64,000 nucleotides of DNA from Cyanobacteria bacterium FACHB-471 (GCA_014695345.1 JACJOC010000044.1:62001-126000), one strand, 5' to 3'; counted from the first letter of the stretch, positions 8,735 to 19,188 are shown. Translations and numbers: made by a program. The notes: a model not told the origin generated them from the sequence alone.

Positions 8735-9976
8735 ATGTATCAACCTCCCTCTGGAGCCAGAGATCTGTTTCCTCTGGATGTGGCTCAAAAACGCTGGATC
8801 GAAAACCGTTTGCAGCAGGTTTTTCAACGCTGGGGCTACCACCGCATCATCACCTCTACCCTGGAACGGGTAGATACGCTGATGGCAGGTGGGGCTGTGC
8901 AGCAGTCTACGGTCATTCAATTGCAAGAACTTGAGGATGAAACGCTGGGGTTGCGTCCAGAGTTGACCGCTTCGATCGCCCGTGCAGCAGTGACTCGTAT
9001 GGCGGGCGTGAGCCATCCCCAGCGCCTCTATTACAATGCCAATGTGTTTCGACGGGCGCAGCGGGGCAGCCACAACCGCCAGCAGGAATTTTACCAGGCA
9101 GGGGTGGAGTTGTTGGGCAGTGGCGGCATAGTGGCCGATGCTGAAGTGGTGCTGCTGTTGATGGATTGCCTTAGCACGTTGGGACTAAAAGATTGGCATC
9201 TGGTTTTGGGGGAGGCTGGGCTGACGCGATCGCTCCTTTCCCCTTTCCCAGAGGAACTGCGCGACCGGGTAAGACGGGCGATCGCCCACCTCGATCGAAT
9301 CACCCTAGAAACTTTGCCCCTATCTACCGAGTTGCGCGATCGAGCGCTGCTGCTGCTAGACCTGCGCGGTCGTCCGGCAGATGTGCTGCAACGAGTTTCC
9401 AGTCTGGACTTGGATGAAACCCAGCGGGCTACTGTGAATGCCCTAAAGTCGCTGATGGAAGTGTTGCAAGCCAGCTTTGAGGCTGAAGGGGAGGCAATTG
9501 CCCCCTCCCTAATTCTGGATTTAAGCTTAATTCAAACCTTTGACTACTACACGGGCATCGTCTTCGAAGTCGTAGGAGATGCCAACACGGGGCGGCGAGT
9601 GCTGGGTCAGGGCGGTCGCTATGATCAGCTTTTGGGCATCTATCACCCACAAGCAGAAACCTATCCCGGTGTCGGATTTGTCTTTAACCTGGAAGAGGTG
9701 CACCAAACGCTGCTGCCTACAGGTCAACTGCCCCATAACACTCCAGCGACCAACTGGTTAGTTGTTCCATCTAGCCCACAGGACTGTGCAGTTGCCTTTG
9801 CTTATGCCCAGAAAATTCGCGAATCAGCCAACCTGGTCAGGGTAGAAGTTGACCTGGATCAGCGGGACAGCCAGGATGCGGTGCGCGACTATGCCCGTCA
9901 TCGCGGCATTAGCCAGATTGCCTGGCTCAATGCTGACGGTGTGCCTGAGATTGAGACCCTGTCTTCTGTAGGATAA
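8735..9976 (+). CDS. hisZ: ATP phosphoribosyltransferase regulatory subunit
   Basis: A 413-residue HisRS-like paralogue. The N-terminus MYQPPSGARDLFPLDVAQK and the class II synthetase motif 2 region (LYYNANVFRRAQRGS...EFYQAGVELLG) identify HisZ, the regulatory partner of short-form HisG that opens histidine biosynthesis. Motif 3 (GLGQGGRYDQLLG-like, here VLGQGGRYDQLLG) is present, but the tRNA anticodon-binding domain is short, as expected for HisZ. The ATG at 8735 is chosen because the upstream in-frame extension lies within the DnaJ gene. hisG is not in the window. A strong hairpin follows. Confidence 0.9.
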   Translation: MYQPPSGARDLFPLDVAQKRWIENRLQQVFQRWGYHRIITSTLERVDTLMAGGAVQQSTVIQLQELEDETLGLRPELTASIARAAVTRMAGVSHPQRLYYNANVFRRAQRGSHNRQQEFYQAGVELLGSGGIVADAEVVLLLMDCLSTLGLKDWHLVLGEAGLTRSLLSPFPEELRDRVRRAIAHLDRITLETLPLSTELRDRALLLLDLRGRPADVLQRVSSLDLDETQRATVNALKSLMEVLQASFEAEGEAIAPSLILDLSLIQTFDYYTGIVFEVVGDANTGRRVLGQGGRYDQLLGIYHPQAETYPGVGFVFNLEEVHQTLLPTGQLPHNTPATNWLVVPSSPQDCAVAFAYAQKIRESANLVRVEVDLDQRDSQDAVRDYARHRGISQIAWLNADGVPEIETLSSVG

Positions 9977-10003
9977 ATCTCACCCATAAATCACCTCTTG
10001 AGA

Positions 10004-10042
10004 CGTGAATGGTAGCGCGGTTCCATCGTGCTACCATTCACG
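10004..10042 (+). terminator. Terminator hairpin after hisZ
   Basis: CGTGAATGGTAGC (10004-10016) and GCTACCATTCACG (10030-10042) form a perfect 13-bp stem with a 13-base loop, 28 bases past the hisZ stop. No T tract follows. Confidence 0.6.
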
Positions 10043-10174
10043 CAAGAAATCTAATGAGCCTTTGCCTGTAAAAGTAGATACGGTTGCAGTCGTGTCTACA
10101 CCTGTTAGGCTAGAAAAAGCTGAATCAGGCTCATCCTGCTGATTCTTCAAGAGAGAACACTGAGAGAGAACACT

Positions 10175-10402
10175 GTGCCGCATACGATTCTGACCAATAC
10201 CTGTGAGGGCATTGCTGATTGCGTTGATGCCTGCCCGGTTGCTTGCATCCATGAAGGGCCAGGCAAAAACGAAAAAGGGACAGACTGGTACTGGATCGAC
10301 TTTGCTACCTGCATCGACTGCGGCATCTGCCTGCAAGTCTGCCCGGTAGAAGGGGCGATCGTGCCGGAAGAAAGACCCGATCTGCAAAACACGCCTGAGT
10401 AG
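10175..10402 (+). CDS. 4Fe-4S ferredoxin, bacterial type
   Basis: A 75-residue ferredoxin starting at GTG. Two cysteine clusters are visible: CEGIADCVDACPVACIH at the N-terminus and CIDCGICLQVCPVEGA after it, giving one complete CxxCxxCxxxCP set and a more widely spaced first set. This is a small soluble electron carrier found widely in cyanobacteria; the partner is unknown. It lies between two strong hairpins, so it is its own transcription unit. Confidence 0.85.
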   Translation: MPHTILTNTCEGIADCVDACPVACIHEGPGKNEKGTDWYWIDFATCIDCGICLQVCPVEGAIVPEERPDLQNTPE

Positions 10403-10425
10403 GGTAAAAGATCTAACCGATCTGA

Positions 10426-10469
10426 CCATTAAAGCGGGATTGCGGCTAGCTGCAATCCCGCTTTAATGG
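10426..10469 (+). terminator. Terminator hairpin after the ferredoxin gene
   Basis: A perfect 18-bp stem (CCATTAAAGCGGGATTGC paired with its complement at 10452-10469) with an 8-base loop lies 23 bases past the ferredoxin stop. The remaining spacer to 10690 shows no credible gene. Confidence 0.7.
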
Positions 10470-10690
10470 CTTATACCAGTTCTCCAAAGTAAGGGGATAG
10501 ATGGTGTAAAGCTTGTAGAGGGTTCAACGGTAGGATATGGCAGGAGAATCCAGGCTAGAGATTAAAGAGATCTCAAGCAACTACCCATTGGAGAATGGCT
10601 GTAAATTACTGCTTCCTCCACAGAAGTTTATTGCTTTCATCCTTTGCAACACAACCAAACTGAGTCCATGGAGGAGTCATAGTGAAAGGG

Positions 10691-11611
10691 TTAGGCGATC
10701 GCTAAATCTTGCTCCTTGCGGATAAAAACAGCAGGTTGTTGTAGGTCATCAGACATATAAGCAACTGCCATATCCTGGGAGTTATATGCCCAGCCGATCT
10801 GCCCGTCTCGGTCGAGCAAAATGCAGCCTGCTTCTCCCGGAACCCGCTGTTTTAGTACCTCAATTGCTTTCTCCGCCGCTTTTTCGGGATGGCAGGCGAC
10901 GATTCCATTCATACTTGCAGCATTACCTGACAGAAAATCAACCGCCGTCTTCGCTAATACGACTGGAATGATCGACTCACCGTCGCCCGTCGTGGAGCAA
11001 GCACCCCGACCATCGGCATATAAGCCACAACCAACCAACGCTGTATCCCCAACGCGACCCTGATTTTGATCCGTCACTCCGCCTGTCGAAGTACCAGCGA
11101 CCAGTCTGCCATTAACATCTAGCGCTACACAGCCAACAGTGTTAGGACGATCTACAACTTCTGCCTCTTCTTCCCACTCCTGTTTTTGCTCCTCACTGAC
11201 TAAATCCTCTTTAGCACACAGTTCCAGTCCATGCTCCAGAGCAAAGCGTTCCCCGCTACGGGCTACTAGCAGTCGGGGCTTATCTTCCATGACTTTGCGG
11301 GCCACGGAGATTGGATGACGGACTCCTTGCACTGCGGCTACAGATCCCCATCCGAAATTCATACTCTCCATGATTGCAGCATCAACCTCTACCTCTCCTT
11401 CACTGTTGAGGGTCGAGCCAAACCCTGCATTAAAGGTCTGGTCAGATTCGAGCACTCGAATGGCCGCCTCAACTGCATCTATGGCATCCCCGCCCCGTTG
11501 CAGAATTTCCCAGCCTGCCTGGACAGCTGCCAAACAACCGTCTTTATTGGGTTGTTCTTTACCTTTGGAAATAGTTTTTGCTCCACCGTGCACAATAATT
11601 GCTACAGTCAT
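10691..11611 (-). CDS. Isoaspartyl peptidase/L-asparaginase (Ntn hydrolase)
   Basis: A 306-residue plant-type asparaginase. The autocleavage site and catalytic Thr are in NTVGCVALD near residue 156, followed by the substrate loop GTSTGGVTDQNQGRVGD and the binding motif TTGDGE. The enzyme matures by self-cleavage and degrades isoaspartyl dipeptides, and asparagine less well. The normal Gly or Ala before TSTGG is Gly here, within family range. No signal peptide is visible. It is encoded alone, convergent with the ferredoxin unit. Confidence 0.9.
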   Translation of the reverse strand: MTVAIIVHGGAKTISKGKEQPNKDGCLAAVQAGWEILQRGGDAIDAVEAAIRVLESDQTFNAGFGSTLNSEGEVEVDAAIMESMNFGWGSVAAVQGVRHPISVARKVMEDKPRLLVARSGERFALEHGLELCAKEDLVSEEQKQEWEEEAEVVDRPNTVGCVALDVNGRLVAGTSTGGVTDQNQGRVGDTALVGCGLYADGRGACSTTGDGESIIPVVLAKTAVDFLSGNAASMNGIVACHPEKAAEKAIEVLKQRVPGEAGCILLDRDGQIGWAYNSQDMAVAYMSDDLQQPAVFIRKEQDLAIA

Positions 11612-11730
11612 GTTCTTTTACCAATCGGGTGTTCAGTTAATCAAAAAATTCTCAGTCCAGTTCAGACTGTGTTACAGCCACAAGTACAGTGACTAGCGTG
11701 TACGGAGACAGAATAAATCTCATTTAGCCT

Positions 11731-11913
11731 CTACCGCTGAGGGTAGGTGTCGCTAAAAGTGTTAGTGCAGCTACTCCTAACGCAGCGATCGCTTCTTGCT
11801 GCCACAATCGATTTTGCGCCTCTTTGAGCAAACTGGAGCGCTGTTTCTCGTCCGATGCCGTTGGAGGCACCAAAGATGACAACCACCTGCTGGTCTATAG
11901 GCTTCAGATTCAT
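11731..11913 (-). pseudogene. N-terminal stub of a short-chain dehydrogenase
   Basis: The first 44 codons give an ordinary SDR start: QQVVVIFGASNGIGRE carries the GxxxGxG cofactor motif and QRGAKSIVAARSD continues to the end of the second strand. After a HIP1 octamer the frame reads unrelated residues and stops. SDR enzymes need about 240 or more residues and the active-site Tyr/Lys is missing, while the asparaginase gene begins only 120 bases further on. I infer a deletion remnant. Confidence 0.65.
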
Positions 11914-12417
11914 ATTGCTATTCCAAAAGTTCTTGCGGCGATTAGCCTGGAAGCGATGTCGTATTTTATGAGTAACAGCGTAATGGTTGCCTTTTCGGTC
12001 AGACTCTACCGCAGGGACAAGTTCAGCTTCTCTGTGGATAGAATTGTGAGTTAAGTAAAGTGGTGTTTCGTAAACGAAGGCACTAATCCTAAACTTAGGT
12101 TTCAGCTTTCACAGGCAAATTGCCTGAGCAAATCCATCCTAATGAGTTCTCCGTTCGTGCAGCCCGTAGTGCCCCGCTGCCAACATTGAACTAGTTTTGA
12201 AGATGGCGATCGCCCTTTGTATACTCCAACACAAGTAAAAGTAACATTAGCTGTCGTGTAGTTACTATTCTTAAAGTAGTGTAAACCACTTTTTTAAGGA
12301 CGAATGCAATAGCCATTACACAATATATTTACAATAAATCTTCCTGGAGCAGTTGCCAGAGTAGGAACATAAAGCGAAGCTTCAGATTATCCATGAAACT
12401 TTAAAGATAAACTTCTT
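11914..12417. other. Intergenic, galE upstream region
   Basis: This spacer lies between the SDR stub and galE and should hold the galE promoter. An imperfect inverted repeat, AAAGTAGTG at 12273-12281 against CCACTTT at 12286-12292, lies about 125 bases before the galE start and could be an operator. No SD-like site precedes the GTG start strongly. Small frames here lack family features. Confidence 0.35.
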
Positions 12418-13419
12418 GTGTCACAACCTGAACAGACCATTTTAGTGACTGGAGGGGCAGGATACATTGGCTCCCACGCGGTACTAGCGCTACAAAGAGC
12501 AGGCTATCGAGTGATTGTGTTAGACAACCTCTCTGCGGGTCATCGAGAGCTAATAGAGCCATTGCAAGTTGAGTTGATTGTGGGAGATGTGAGCGATCGC
12601 CCCTTCCTTGACGACCTGTTTGCAACCCACTCGATTGCAGCAGTGATGCACTTCGCCGCCTACATCGCAGTGGGTGAGTCAGTAACAGACCCAGCGAAGT
12701 ACTATCACAATAACGTCGTTGGCACACTGACCTTACTAGAAGCGATGGTGGCGGCATCGGTCAAAACTTTTGTTTTTTCCTCCACCTGTGCCCTGTATGG
12801 TGTACCAAAATTTGTTCCCATTACAGAAGAACATCCCCAAGATCCAATTAGTCCCTATGCCACGACGAAGTGGATGGTAGAGCGAATTCTGGCAGATTTT
12901 GACGCAGCATATGGTTTAAAGTCAGTGCGATTTCGCTATTTCAACGCGGCAGGAGCTGACCCCGAAGGGTTACTTGGGGAAGACCATTCTCCTGAAACTC
13001 ATCTAATTCCGCTGGTACTGTTAGCGGCTCTGGGAAAACTTCCCGCCATTAAGATTTTTGGTACGGATTACCCAACTGAAGACGGTACCTGTATCCGAGA
13101 TTACATTCATGTTGCTGATTTGGCACAGGCGCACGTTTTAGGACTGAAGTATTTGCTGGACGGCGGGGATAGCGATATGTTTAACCTGGGCAACGGCAGC
13201 GGGTTTTCAGTCAGGCAAGTGATTGAGGCAGCCCAACAGGTTACTGGGAGGGAAATTAAGACGGTGGAGAGCGATCGCCGCCCTGGAGACCCATCCATTC
13301 TAGTAGGCAGCAGTGAAAAAGCTAGAAATATTTTGGGCTGGCAGCCGCAATATGCAGACCTAAACAAGATTTTGGCTCATGCATGGCAGTGGCACACCCA
13401 TCGGCACGGGCAATCTTAA
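12418..13419 (+). CDS. galE: UDP-glucose 4-epimerase
   Basis: A 333-residue SDR epimerase that interconverts UDP-glucose and UDP-galactose in the Leloir pathway. The start MSQPEQTILVTGGAGYIGSH carries GGxGxxG, the catalytic SSTCALYG...YATTKW gives Ser and YxxxK, and the GalE signature FRYFNAAGADPEG follows. GTG is used as start. The next gene begins immediately after the stop. galT and galK lie 8-12 kb away on the same strand, separated by glycosidase genes and psaB. Confidence 0.92.
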   Translation: MSQPEQTILVTGGAGYIGSHAVLALQRAGYRVIVLDNLSAGHRELIEPLQVELIVGDVSDRPFLDDLFATHSIAAVMHFAAYIAVGESVTDPAKYYHNNVVGTLTLLEAMVAASVKTFVFSSTCALYGVPKFVPITEEHPQDPISPYATTKWMVERILADFDAAYGLKSVRFRYFNAAGADPEGLLGEDHSPETHLIPLVLLAALGKLPAIKIFGTDYPTEDGTCIRDYIHVADLAQAHVLGLKYLLDGGDSDMFNLGNGSGFSVRQVIEAAQQVTGREIKTVESDRRPGDPSILVGSSEKARNILGWQPQYADLNKILAHAWQWHTHRHGQS

Positions 13420-13806
13420 ATGGAAAACCCATTTTCCCAACCTGACATTACTTTTGGGAATGCCAAGACAGATGGTGTTGAGCGCCGAGGCTGGTTTGTA
13501 GGGCACTTTGTCAACGCTGCTAACCTACGCTCAACCGAAATTCTAGAAGTAAAGTGGGGCATTCACGCAGCAGGAGATAGTCGCTCAGAGTGGAGCGTTA
13601 ACCAGGTCGCAACGACGCTATCTATCCTGATCAAAGGACGCTTTCGCCTGCAATTTCCTGAGCAGGAGTGTCTATTGGCTGAGGAGGGCGATTACGTCAT
13701 CTGGTCAGCAGGAGTGCCTCATACCTGGATTGCCGAACTGGCTTCTACGGTTGTTACAGTTCGCTACCCCTCGCTAGAAGGAGATAGCATAGAGAAAGCA
13801 GAGTAG
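13420..13806 (+). CDS. Cupin-like small protein coupled to galE
   Basis: A 128-residue protein whose ATG follows the galE TAA without a gap, so translation is probably coupled. The fold looks like a single cupin: a Gly-rich beta pattern with EEGDYVIWSAGVPHTWIAE as second motif, while the first motif lacks the usual His-x-His and reads GIHAAGDSRSEWS. Metal binding is therefore uncertain. The position suggests a role in sugar-nucleotide or galactose metabolism; this is inference from context only. Confidence 0.7.
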   Translation: MENPFSQPDITFGNAKTDGVERRGWFVGHFVNAANLRSTEILEVKWGIHAAGDSRSEWSVNQVATTLSILIKGRFRLQFPEQECLLAEEGDYVIWSAGVPHTWIAELASTVVTVRYPSLEGDSIEKAE

Positions 13807-13975
13807 AAGCAAGTTTGCCAAGATGACCAGGCCTTGTCAAGATGATGTATGGCCTTTATCTACTGACTCAAGCGAGGGAGCTGTTCCTTTGACATCTCCA
13901 GCTAAGTCTGCTAACAAAGGTTAAATCATAAATCAATAAGGGCACCCTTTCTTGAGCAGCTAGGGTTGAACTTTA

Positions 13976-15886
13976 ATGAAAACATTCGGTAAGTGCCTCG
14001 AAGACCGCTATCCTTGCCCCATTGGGACTGACGACGTTCTACAAACGCCTCTACAGGGGTATCCGCGCCCACAGTTGCAGCGATTGCACTGGCTTTCTCT
14101 CGACGGGCCGTGGAAGTTTATGTTTGATGATGAAGGGCAGTACACCAAGCCCGACCAGATATCCAGTTGGAGTCATACTATCGAGGTTCCCTTTGCACCG
14201 GAATCTACCCAAAGTGGGATTGATGATCATGGCTTCCACCCCAACTGCTGGTACGAGCGAGAATTTCTCTTGCCAGCTAAAGAAGGACGAGTACTGTTGC
14301 ATTTCGGTGCAGTAGACTACCAAACACGGGTTTGGGTCAACGGTCAGTTCATGGCAGAACACGTAGGCGGACACACCCCGTTTAGCATGGACATCACGCC
14401 TGTCCTGAATGCTGATGGAGTGCAACGGGTTACCGTTTGGGCACAGGACGACCCTCACGATTTAGCAAAACCGCGCGGCAAGCAAGATTGGCAGCTTCAA
14501 CCCCATAGCATTTGGTATCCACGCACTAGCGGCATTTGGCAAACCGTCTGGGTGGAACAGGTGCCAGAAACCTATATCGACCGTCTGCGCTGGACTCCCC
14601 ATTTTGAGCGCTGGGAAATTGGCTTTGAAGCCTTTGTCAATGGGGAAGAGCAGGGCGACCTTCAGGTTAAAGTGCGGCTAACCGTAGGGCAACAGCTTCT
14701 TGTCAATGACACCTATGCTGTACTCAATGGAGAAATTCATCGCCGCATCGCGCTGTCTGACCCCGGTATTGACGATTACCGGAATGAATTGCTCTGGAGT
14801 CCTGAGAAGCCAACCCTCATCCATGCTGAGATTCAGCTTTGGCAGGACGGGCAGCTTTTAGATCAGGTGCAATCCTACACCGCTATGCGAACTGTGGGAA
14901 TTCAGCGCGATCGCTTCATGCTCAACGGACATCCCTACTACCTGCGTTTGGTGCTAGACCAGGGTTACTGGGAAGAAACACTCATGACCCCTCCCTCCGA
15001 CGAAGCCCTGCGGAGAGATGTAGAGCTAGTGAAGCAAATGGGCTTCAATGGTGTCAGAAAGCACCAGAAAATTGAAGATCCTCGCTTTTTGTATTGGGCA
15101 GACGTGCTGGGGCTACTCGTCTGGGAGGAAATGCCCAGTGCTTATCGCTTTACCCCTAAAGCCGTTGAACGCATGACCCGAGAATGGGCAGAAGTGATCG
15201 AGCGAGATGCCAGTCACCCCTGCATTGTTGTTTGGGTGCCGTTTAATGAGTCGTGGGGTGTGCCTGACCTGACTGCGACTCCCGCCCACCGCAACTACGT
15301 TCAAGCGCTTTACCACCTGACCAAGACGCTTGACCCGACTCGCCCTGTGATCGGTAACGATGGTTGGGAAAGTACAGCCACCGATATTTTGGCAATCCAC
15401 GATTATGACAGTCATCCGCAACGGTTAGCAAACCGTTATGGTCCTGAAGTTAAGCTGTCTGACCTGTTCGATCGCCAGCGTCCGGGTGGGCGTATTCTCA
15501 CCTTAGATGGCTACCCTCACCAGGGACAGCCAATTATGCTCACCGAGTTTGGTGGTATTGCCTACACACCCCCGGATGAGGCTCACAAAACCTGGGGCTA
15601 TGCCCGATCTGACAATGCTTCTGAGTTTTATCAGCAGTACGCAGACTTGTTGAGAGTAATAAATCAGGTTGAGATCTTTAGCGGTTTCTGCTATACCCAG
15701 CTGACCGACACTTTCCAGGAAGCAAACGGGCTGCTCTACGCCGATCGCACTCCTAAGTTCGCATTAGAGGCGATCGCCGCTGCCACTCATGGTAGAGGCT
15801 TCAGCCCTGATGTCGTATCAGGGCAGTGGACACCCCCCTCCGAACAGCCTCAACTCGTGGCCCACTGCGGACCTAACGGTTGTTGA
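13976..15886 (+). CDS. Glycoside hydrolase family 2 protein
   Basis: A 636-residue GH2 enzyme. An N-terminal sugar-binding jelly roll ([12 protein letters not shown]...WYEREFLLP...[14 protein letters not shown]) is followed by an Ig-like domain and a TIM barrel. The acid/base Glu is in WVPFNESWG and the nucleophile Glu in PIMLTEFGG, both at expected places. Family members cleave beta-galactosides, glucuronides or mannosides. The galactose cluster makes beta-galactosidase a reasonable guess. No signal peptide is visible, so the substrate would be taken up first. It lies 170 bases after the cupin gene. Confidence 0.88.
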   Translation: MKTFGKCLEDRYPCPIGTDDVLQTPLQGYPRPQLQRLHWLSLDGPWKFMFDDEGQYTKPDQISSWSHTIEVPFAPESTQSGIDDHGFHPNCWYEREFLLPAKEGRVLLHFGAVDYQTRVWVNGQFMAEHVGGHTPFSMDITPVLNADGVQRVTVWAQDDPHDLAKPRGKQDWQLQPHSIWYPRTSGIWQTVWVEQVPETYIDRLRWTPHFERWEIGFEAFVNGEEQGDLQVKVRLTVGQQLLVNDTYAVLNGEIHRRIALSDPGIDDYRNELLWSPEKPTLIHAEIQLWQDGQLLDQVQSYTAMRTVGIQRDRFMLNGHPYYLRLVLDQGYWEETLMTPPSDEALRRDVELVKQMGFNGVRKHQKIEDPRFLYWADVLGLLVWEEMPSAYRFTPKAVERMTREWAEVIERDASHPCIVVWVPFNESWGVPDLTATPAHRNYVQALYHLTKTLDPTRPVIGNDGWESTATDILAIHDYDSHPQRLANRYGPEVKLSDLFDRQRPGGRILTLDGYPHQGQPIMLTEFGGIAYTPPDEAHKTWGYARSDNASEFYQQYADLLRVINQVEIFSGFCYTQLTDTFQEANGLLYADRTPKFALEAIAAATHGRGFSPDVVSGQWTPPSEQPQLVAHCGPNGC

Positions 15887-15919
15887 AGTTCGGGAAGAAC
15901 AAGAAACAAAAACAACTGC

Positions 15920-15963
15920 GCCCACTCCAGTTCCTCTCCTACGGGAGAAGGACTGGGGTGGGC
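15920..15963. terminator. Hairpin after the GH2 gene
   Basis: GCCCACTCCAGTTCCTCTCC (15920-15939) pairs with GGGAGAAGGACTGGGGTGGGC (15943-15963) with minor mismatches and a 3-base loop. It lies between convergent genes and may terminate both, or may be a dispersed palindromic repeat. Confidence 0.5.
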
Positions 15964-16002
15964 GGAATTAGGACACCCTACTGGCTAGACCTACTGGCTA
16001 GA

Positions 16003-16239
16003 CTAAGGATTAATCAGACCGTAATAAATCGCTGCGATAAAAAGAAGCGATGCCAGAAAAAGTCCTACAACAACCCTAAAACCTAGTGAATAAGCAGAAG
16101 CTTTGTTAACGTTTCCCCGATCCACTTGGACCTGTTCTAAGGGTATGGTTGATGTTCCTAAAACGTGTATTTGAGCGGAATAATCACGGTCGAGAGCTTC
16201 GCTCGTAGATTTTTTTGTTCTCTCTTTTGAATAACTCAT
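16003..16239 (-). CDS. Small single-pass membrane protein of unknown function
   Basis: A 78-residue protein with a charged N-terminal half and one C-terminal transmembrane helix (about residues 52-74, VVVGLFLASLLFIAAIYYG) ending LINP. This is a tail-anchor-like layout. It does not match the chlorophyll-binding pattern of HLIP proteins. It is the next gene downstream of psaB on the same strand, separated by a hairpin, and a photosynthetic-membrane role is only a guess from that. Confidence 0.55.
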   Translation of the reverse strand: MSYSKERTKKSTSEALDRDYSAQIHVLGTSTIPLEQVQVDRGNVNKASAYSLGFRVVVGLFLASLLFIAAIYYGLINP

Positions 16240-16300
16240 TGTTCGCTTGCCACTTTAACCCGTGGTGGGATATGAAGAGTTCGCTTGAAAAGAAACAAGC

Positions 16301-16329
16301 GCCCAATCCAAAAGATCTCCGGGTTGGGC
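16301..16329 (-). terminator. Hairpin after psaB
   Basis: GCCCAATCC at 16301-16309 and GGGTTGGGC at 16321-16329 pair with one wobble. The hairpin lies 35 bases beyond the psaB stop on the minus strand and probably ends most psaB transcripts before the small membrane-protein gene. Confidence 0.5.
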
Positions 16330-16363
16330 ACTTATCAATGGTTAACGATGAGGAGTTAGCGAC

Positions 16364-18592
16364 TTAAGCAAATCTACTGGCGGTTGAGGCTATCAGGAAG
16401 GCTGCATAAGTGAGAATGTAGCCAACCGTAAAGTGAATTAGACCGATCAACCATCCCTGAACAATGGACAGAGCAACAGGCTTATCCTTCCAGCGAACCA
16501 AGTTCGCTAAAGGCGTGCGTTCATGGGCCCAAACAAGAGTTTCAATTAACTCTTGCCAGTAACCTCTCCAGGTAATCAGGAACATGAAACCCGTCGCCCA
16601 AACTAAGTGTCCAAATAGGAACATCCAATCCCATACAGCAATATTGTTCATGCCGTAGGAGTTGTAGCCATTGATGATTGGCGCAGAATAGAGCCACAGA
16701 TAATCCCGTAGCCAACCCATCAAGTAGGTCGAACTTTCATTGAACTGAGCAACGTTGCCTGACCAAATGCCCAGGTGTTTCCAGTGGAAGTAGAAAGTAA
16801 CCCAGCCCAACGTATTCAGCATCCAGAACATCGCCAGGTAGAAAGATTGCTGCCACGCAGAAGACTGACAGGTGCCGCCCCGTCCAGGACCATCGCAGGG
16901 GAAGGAGAAGCCAAAGTCCTTTTTGTCAGGAAATAGCTTGGTTCCACGTGCATCCAGGGCACCCTTCACACAGATCAAGGTGGTGGTGTGCAGACCTAGG
17001 GCGATCGCATGGTGAACCAGAAAATCGCCAGGTCCAATGGTTAGGAAAAGAGAATTGGTACCACTGTTGATACCTCCTAGCCAACCCGGTAGCCAGACGT
17101 TGCCGTGATTTGGCCAAGCTGTAAAAGCAAGGCTGTCTGGGTTAGACAGAAGTGTGTCAAAGCCATACAGTGCTTTACCATGAGCAGCTTGAATGAACTG
17201 AGCAAACACAGGCTCAATCAAGATTTGCTTCTCAGGCGTTCCAAAGGCAACCACCACGTCATTGTGAACATACAATGCCAGCGTATGGAAGCCCAGAAAT
17301 AGCGATACCCAGCTTAGGTGAGAGATGATTGCCTCTTTGTGCTCCAAGACGCGAGCTAGCACGTTGCCCTGGTTCTGAACGGGGTCATAGTCCCGCACCC
17401 AGAAAATCGCACCATGAGCAAACGCACCAATCATTAGGAAGCCCGCAATGTACTGGTGATGAGTATAGAGCGCTGCCTGAGTGGTGAAATCCCTGCCCAT
17501 GAAAGCATAGGGTGGCATGGAGTACATGTGCTGAGCCACCAGAGACGTGACAACACCTAAAGCTGCTAGGTGAATGCCTAGCTGGAAGTGCAGGGAGTTG
17601 TTGTAGGTATCGTACAAACCCTGGTGAGGCAAGTTAAACTGCCCTTCAGTTTTGATGCCGAAGAAGTTCTTGGCGTTCAACATCTCCTTGATGTTGTGAC
17701 CAATCCCAAAGTTGGTGCGGTACATATGTCCCGCAATGATGAAGATCACGGCGATCGCCAAGTGGTGATGCGCCATATCCGTCAACCACAGAGACTGAGT
17801 CTGAGGATGAAAACCACCCAAGAAGGTCAGAATTGCATCTCCAGCACCTTGAGAGGTGCTGAAAAGGTGATCAGGGGTGTCAGGATTCTGAGCATACACG
17901 CCCCAATTGCCCGTAAAGAATGGTTTTAGACCAGCGGGGTGAGGTGGGGTCGTCAGGAAGTTATTCCAACCTACGTGCTGTCCGCGAGACTCGGGGATGG
18001 CAACGTGGATTAGGTGACCTGCCCAAGCCAAGGAGCTAACCCCAAACAAACCAGCCAGGTGGTGGTTAAGTCGAGACTCAGCATTCTTAAACCAGGACAA
18101 GCTAGGACGGAACTTGGGCTGGAGGTGAAGCCAGCCTGCAAACAGAAAAACTGCTGCTAGTAACAACAGAAAAACTGCACCCATGTACAGTTCTCCATCG
18201 GTTCTCATGCCGATGGTGTACCACCAGTGGTAAACACCCGAGTAGGCAATGTTAACCGGGCCAGAAGCACCACCTTGGGTGAACGCATCAACGGCAGGTT
18301 GACCAAAGTGAGGGTCCCAAATCGCGTGGGCGATCGGTTTAGTGTTCAGCGGATCTTTGATCCACTGCTCAAAGTTGCCTTGCCAGGCGACGTGGAAGAG
18401 GCTGCCAGATGTCCAGAGGAAGATGATTGCCAGGTGACCGAAGTGCGAGGCAAAAATCTTTTGGTAAAGATTCTCCTCGGTCATTCCGTCATGGCTTTCA
18501 AAGTCATGGGCGGTGGCAATCCCATACCAGATCCGACGTGTAGTCGGATCTTGAGCCAAGTCCTGGCTAAATTTTGGGAATTTAGTTGCCAT
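16364..18592 (-). CDS. psaB: Photosystem I P700 apoprotein A2
   Basis: A full-length 742-residue PsaB, one of the two large subunits that carry P700 and the first electron carriers of photosystem I in the thylakoid membrane. The N-terminus [20 protein letters not shown] and the FX iron-sulphur loop [17 protein letters not shown] with both Cys are diagnostic, and eleven membrane helices are expected. No stop, frameshift or missing ligand is seen. psaA normally lies directly upstream but is absent here: the 600 bases upstream hold no gene, and the next gene is a glycosidase. This could be a second copy or a split locus. Confidence 0.97.
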   Translation of the reverse strand: MATKFPKFSQDLAQDPTTRRIWYGIATAHDFESHDGMTEENLYQKIFASHFGHLAIIFLWTSGSLFHVAWQGNFEQWIKDPLNTKPIAHAIWDPHFGQPAVDAFTQGGASGPVNIAYSGVYHWWYTIGMRTDGELYMGAVFLLLLAAVFLFAGWLHLQPKFRPSLSWFKNAESRLNHHLAGLFGVSSLAWAGHLIHVAIPESRGQHVGWNNFLTTPPHPAGLKPFFTGNWGVYAQNPDTPDHLFSTSQGAGDAILTFLGGFHPQTQSLWLTDMAHHHLAIAVIFIIAGHMYRTNFGIGHNIKEMLNAKNFFGIKTEGQFNLPHQGLYDTYNNSLHFQLGIHLAALGVVTSLVAQHMYSMPPYAFMGRDFTTQAALYTHHQYIAGFLMIGAFAHGAIFWVRDYDPVQNQGNVLARVLEHKEAIISHLSWVSLFLGFHTLALYVHNDVVVAFGTPEKQILIEPVFAQFIQAAHGKALYGFDTLLSNPDSLAFTAWPNHGNVWLPGWLGGINSGTNSLFLTIGPGDFLVHHAIALGLHTTTLICVKGALDARGTKLFPDKKDFGFSFPCDGPGRGGTCQSSAWQQSFYLAMFWMLNTLGWVTFYFHWKHLGIWSGNVAQFNESSTYLMGWLRDYLWLYSAPIINGYNSYGMNNIAVWDWMFLFGHLVWATGFMFLITWRGYWQELIETLVWAHERTPLANLVRWKDKPVALSIVQGWLIGLIHFTVGYILTYAAFLIASTASRFA

Positions 18593-19188
18593 ATATTTTG
18601 CCTATTTCATCCTTTAAGCTATGGCGCATTATTCTTGAGTTGAACCACTGTATCTTGTGGCTAAACGTCCACTGAAGTGAGTTATTAAGTTATCTCTCAG
18701 ACAAGCTCCAAACGCTGCTGCAAAGGGAACTAAACGGCTAGCGTTCTGTAACTATGTTTCGATTAGCCGATCTCAACGGTTATACCTTTCCTCCTATAAC
18801 CACAGAAGGAGAGCTATTTAGCTAATTACTCTACCGACTACCGCTTTATCTCAGGTCTGACCTAGGAAGGAGTATTGCATTACAGGATTTTGTGATACCA
18901 AACACTATCTATGTTTTTCTAAGAAACGTAAATTTTGTTGAATTCCTGTTTCTTAAACAAACAAATTGTGTGTCCCATCCAAGCGGTGCGCAATGCTTAC
19001 TCTGCCAATGCTTAATGACGTTTTTTAAAAAGAGGTTACAGATGGAAGGGCACCCCGCAGCGCGGGGTGCCCTTCCATCTGTAACCCTAGTTTTTGGAAT
19101 TGCTATAGTGCCAAGTTGGAGATTCAGTATGAAGTTGAAACAGGCTGTTGTTTACTGGGTTGGCTAATAGCGTTAGCACCATAATCTC
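18593..19188. other. psaB upstream region without a gene
   Basis: About 600 bases lie between the GH43 stop and the psaB start, both on the minus strand. It should hold the psaB promoter and a long leader. It contains one palindromic repeat at 19034-19106. There is no remnant of psaA that I can read in any frame. Confidence 0.5.
19034..19106. repeat. Palindromic dispersed repeat, copy 1
   Basis: A perfect 25-bp stem (19034-19058 with 19062-19086, 3-base loop) is followed by the tail CTAGTTTTTGGAATTGCTATA. A second copy of the same 73-base length is at 26381-26453. The first may also end GH43 transcripts. The pattern is that of a small non-autonomous palindromic element. Confidence 0.7.

Noticed and set aside
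10537-10725. 62-codon frame near the asparaginase end
   Set aside because: No ribosome site or family pattern, and it overlaps the 3' end of the asparaginase gene.
16003-16239. Assignment as a high-light-inducible (HLIP) protein
   Set aside because: The helix lacks the ExxNGRxAMxG chlorophyll-binding motif.
18892-19167. 91-codon frame upstream of psaB
   Set aside because: It crosses the palindromic repeat, has no ribosome site, and has no conserved features.
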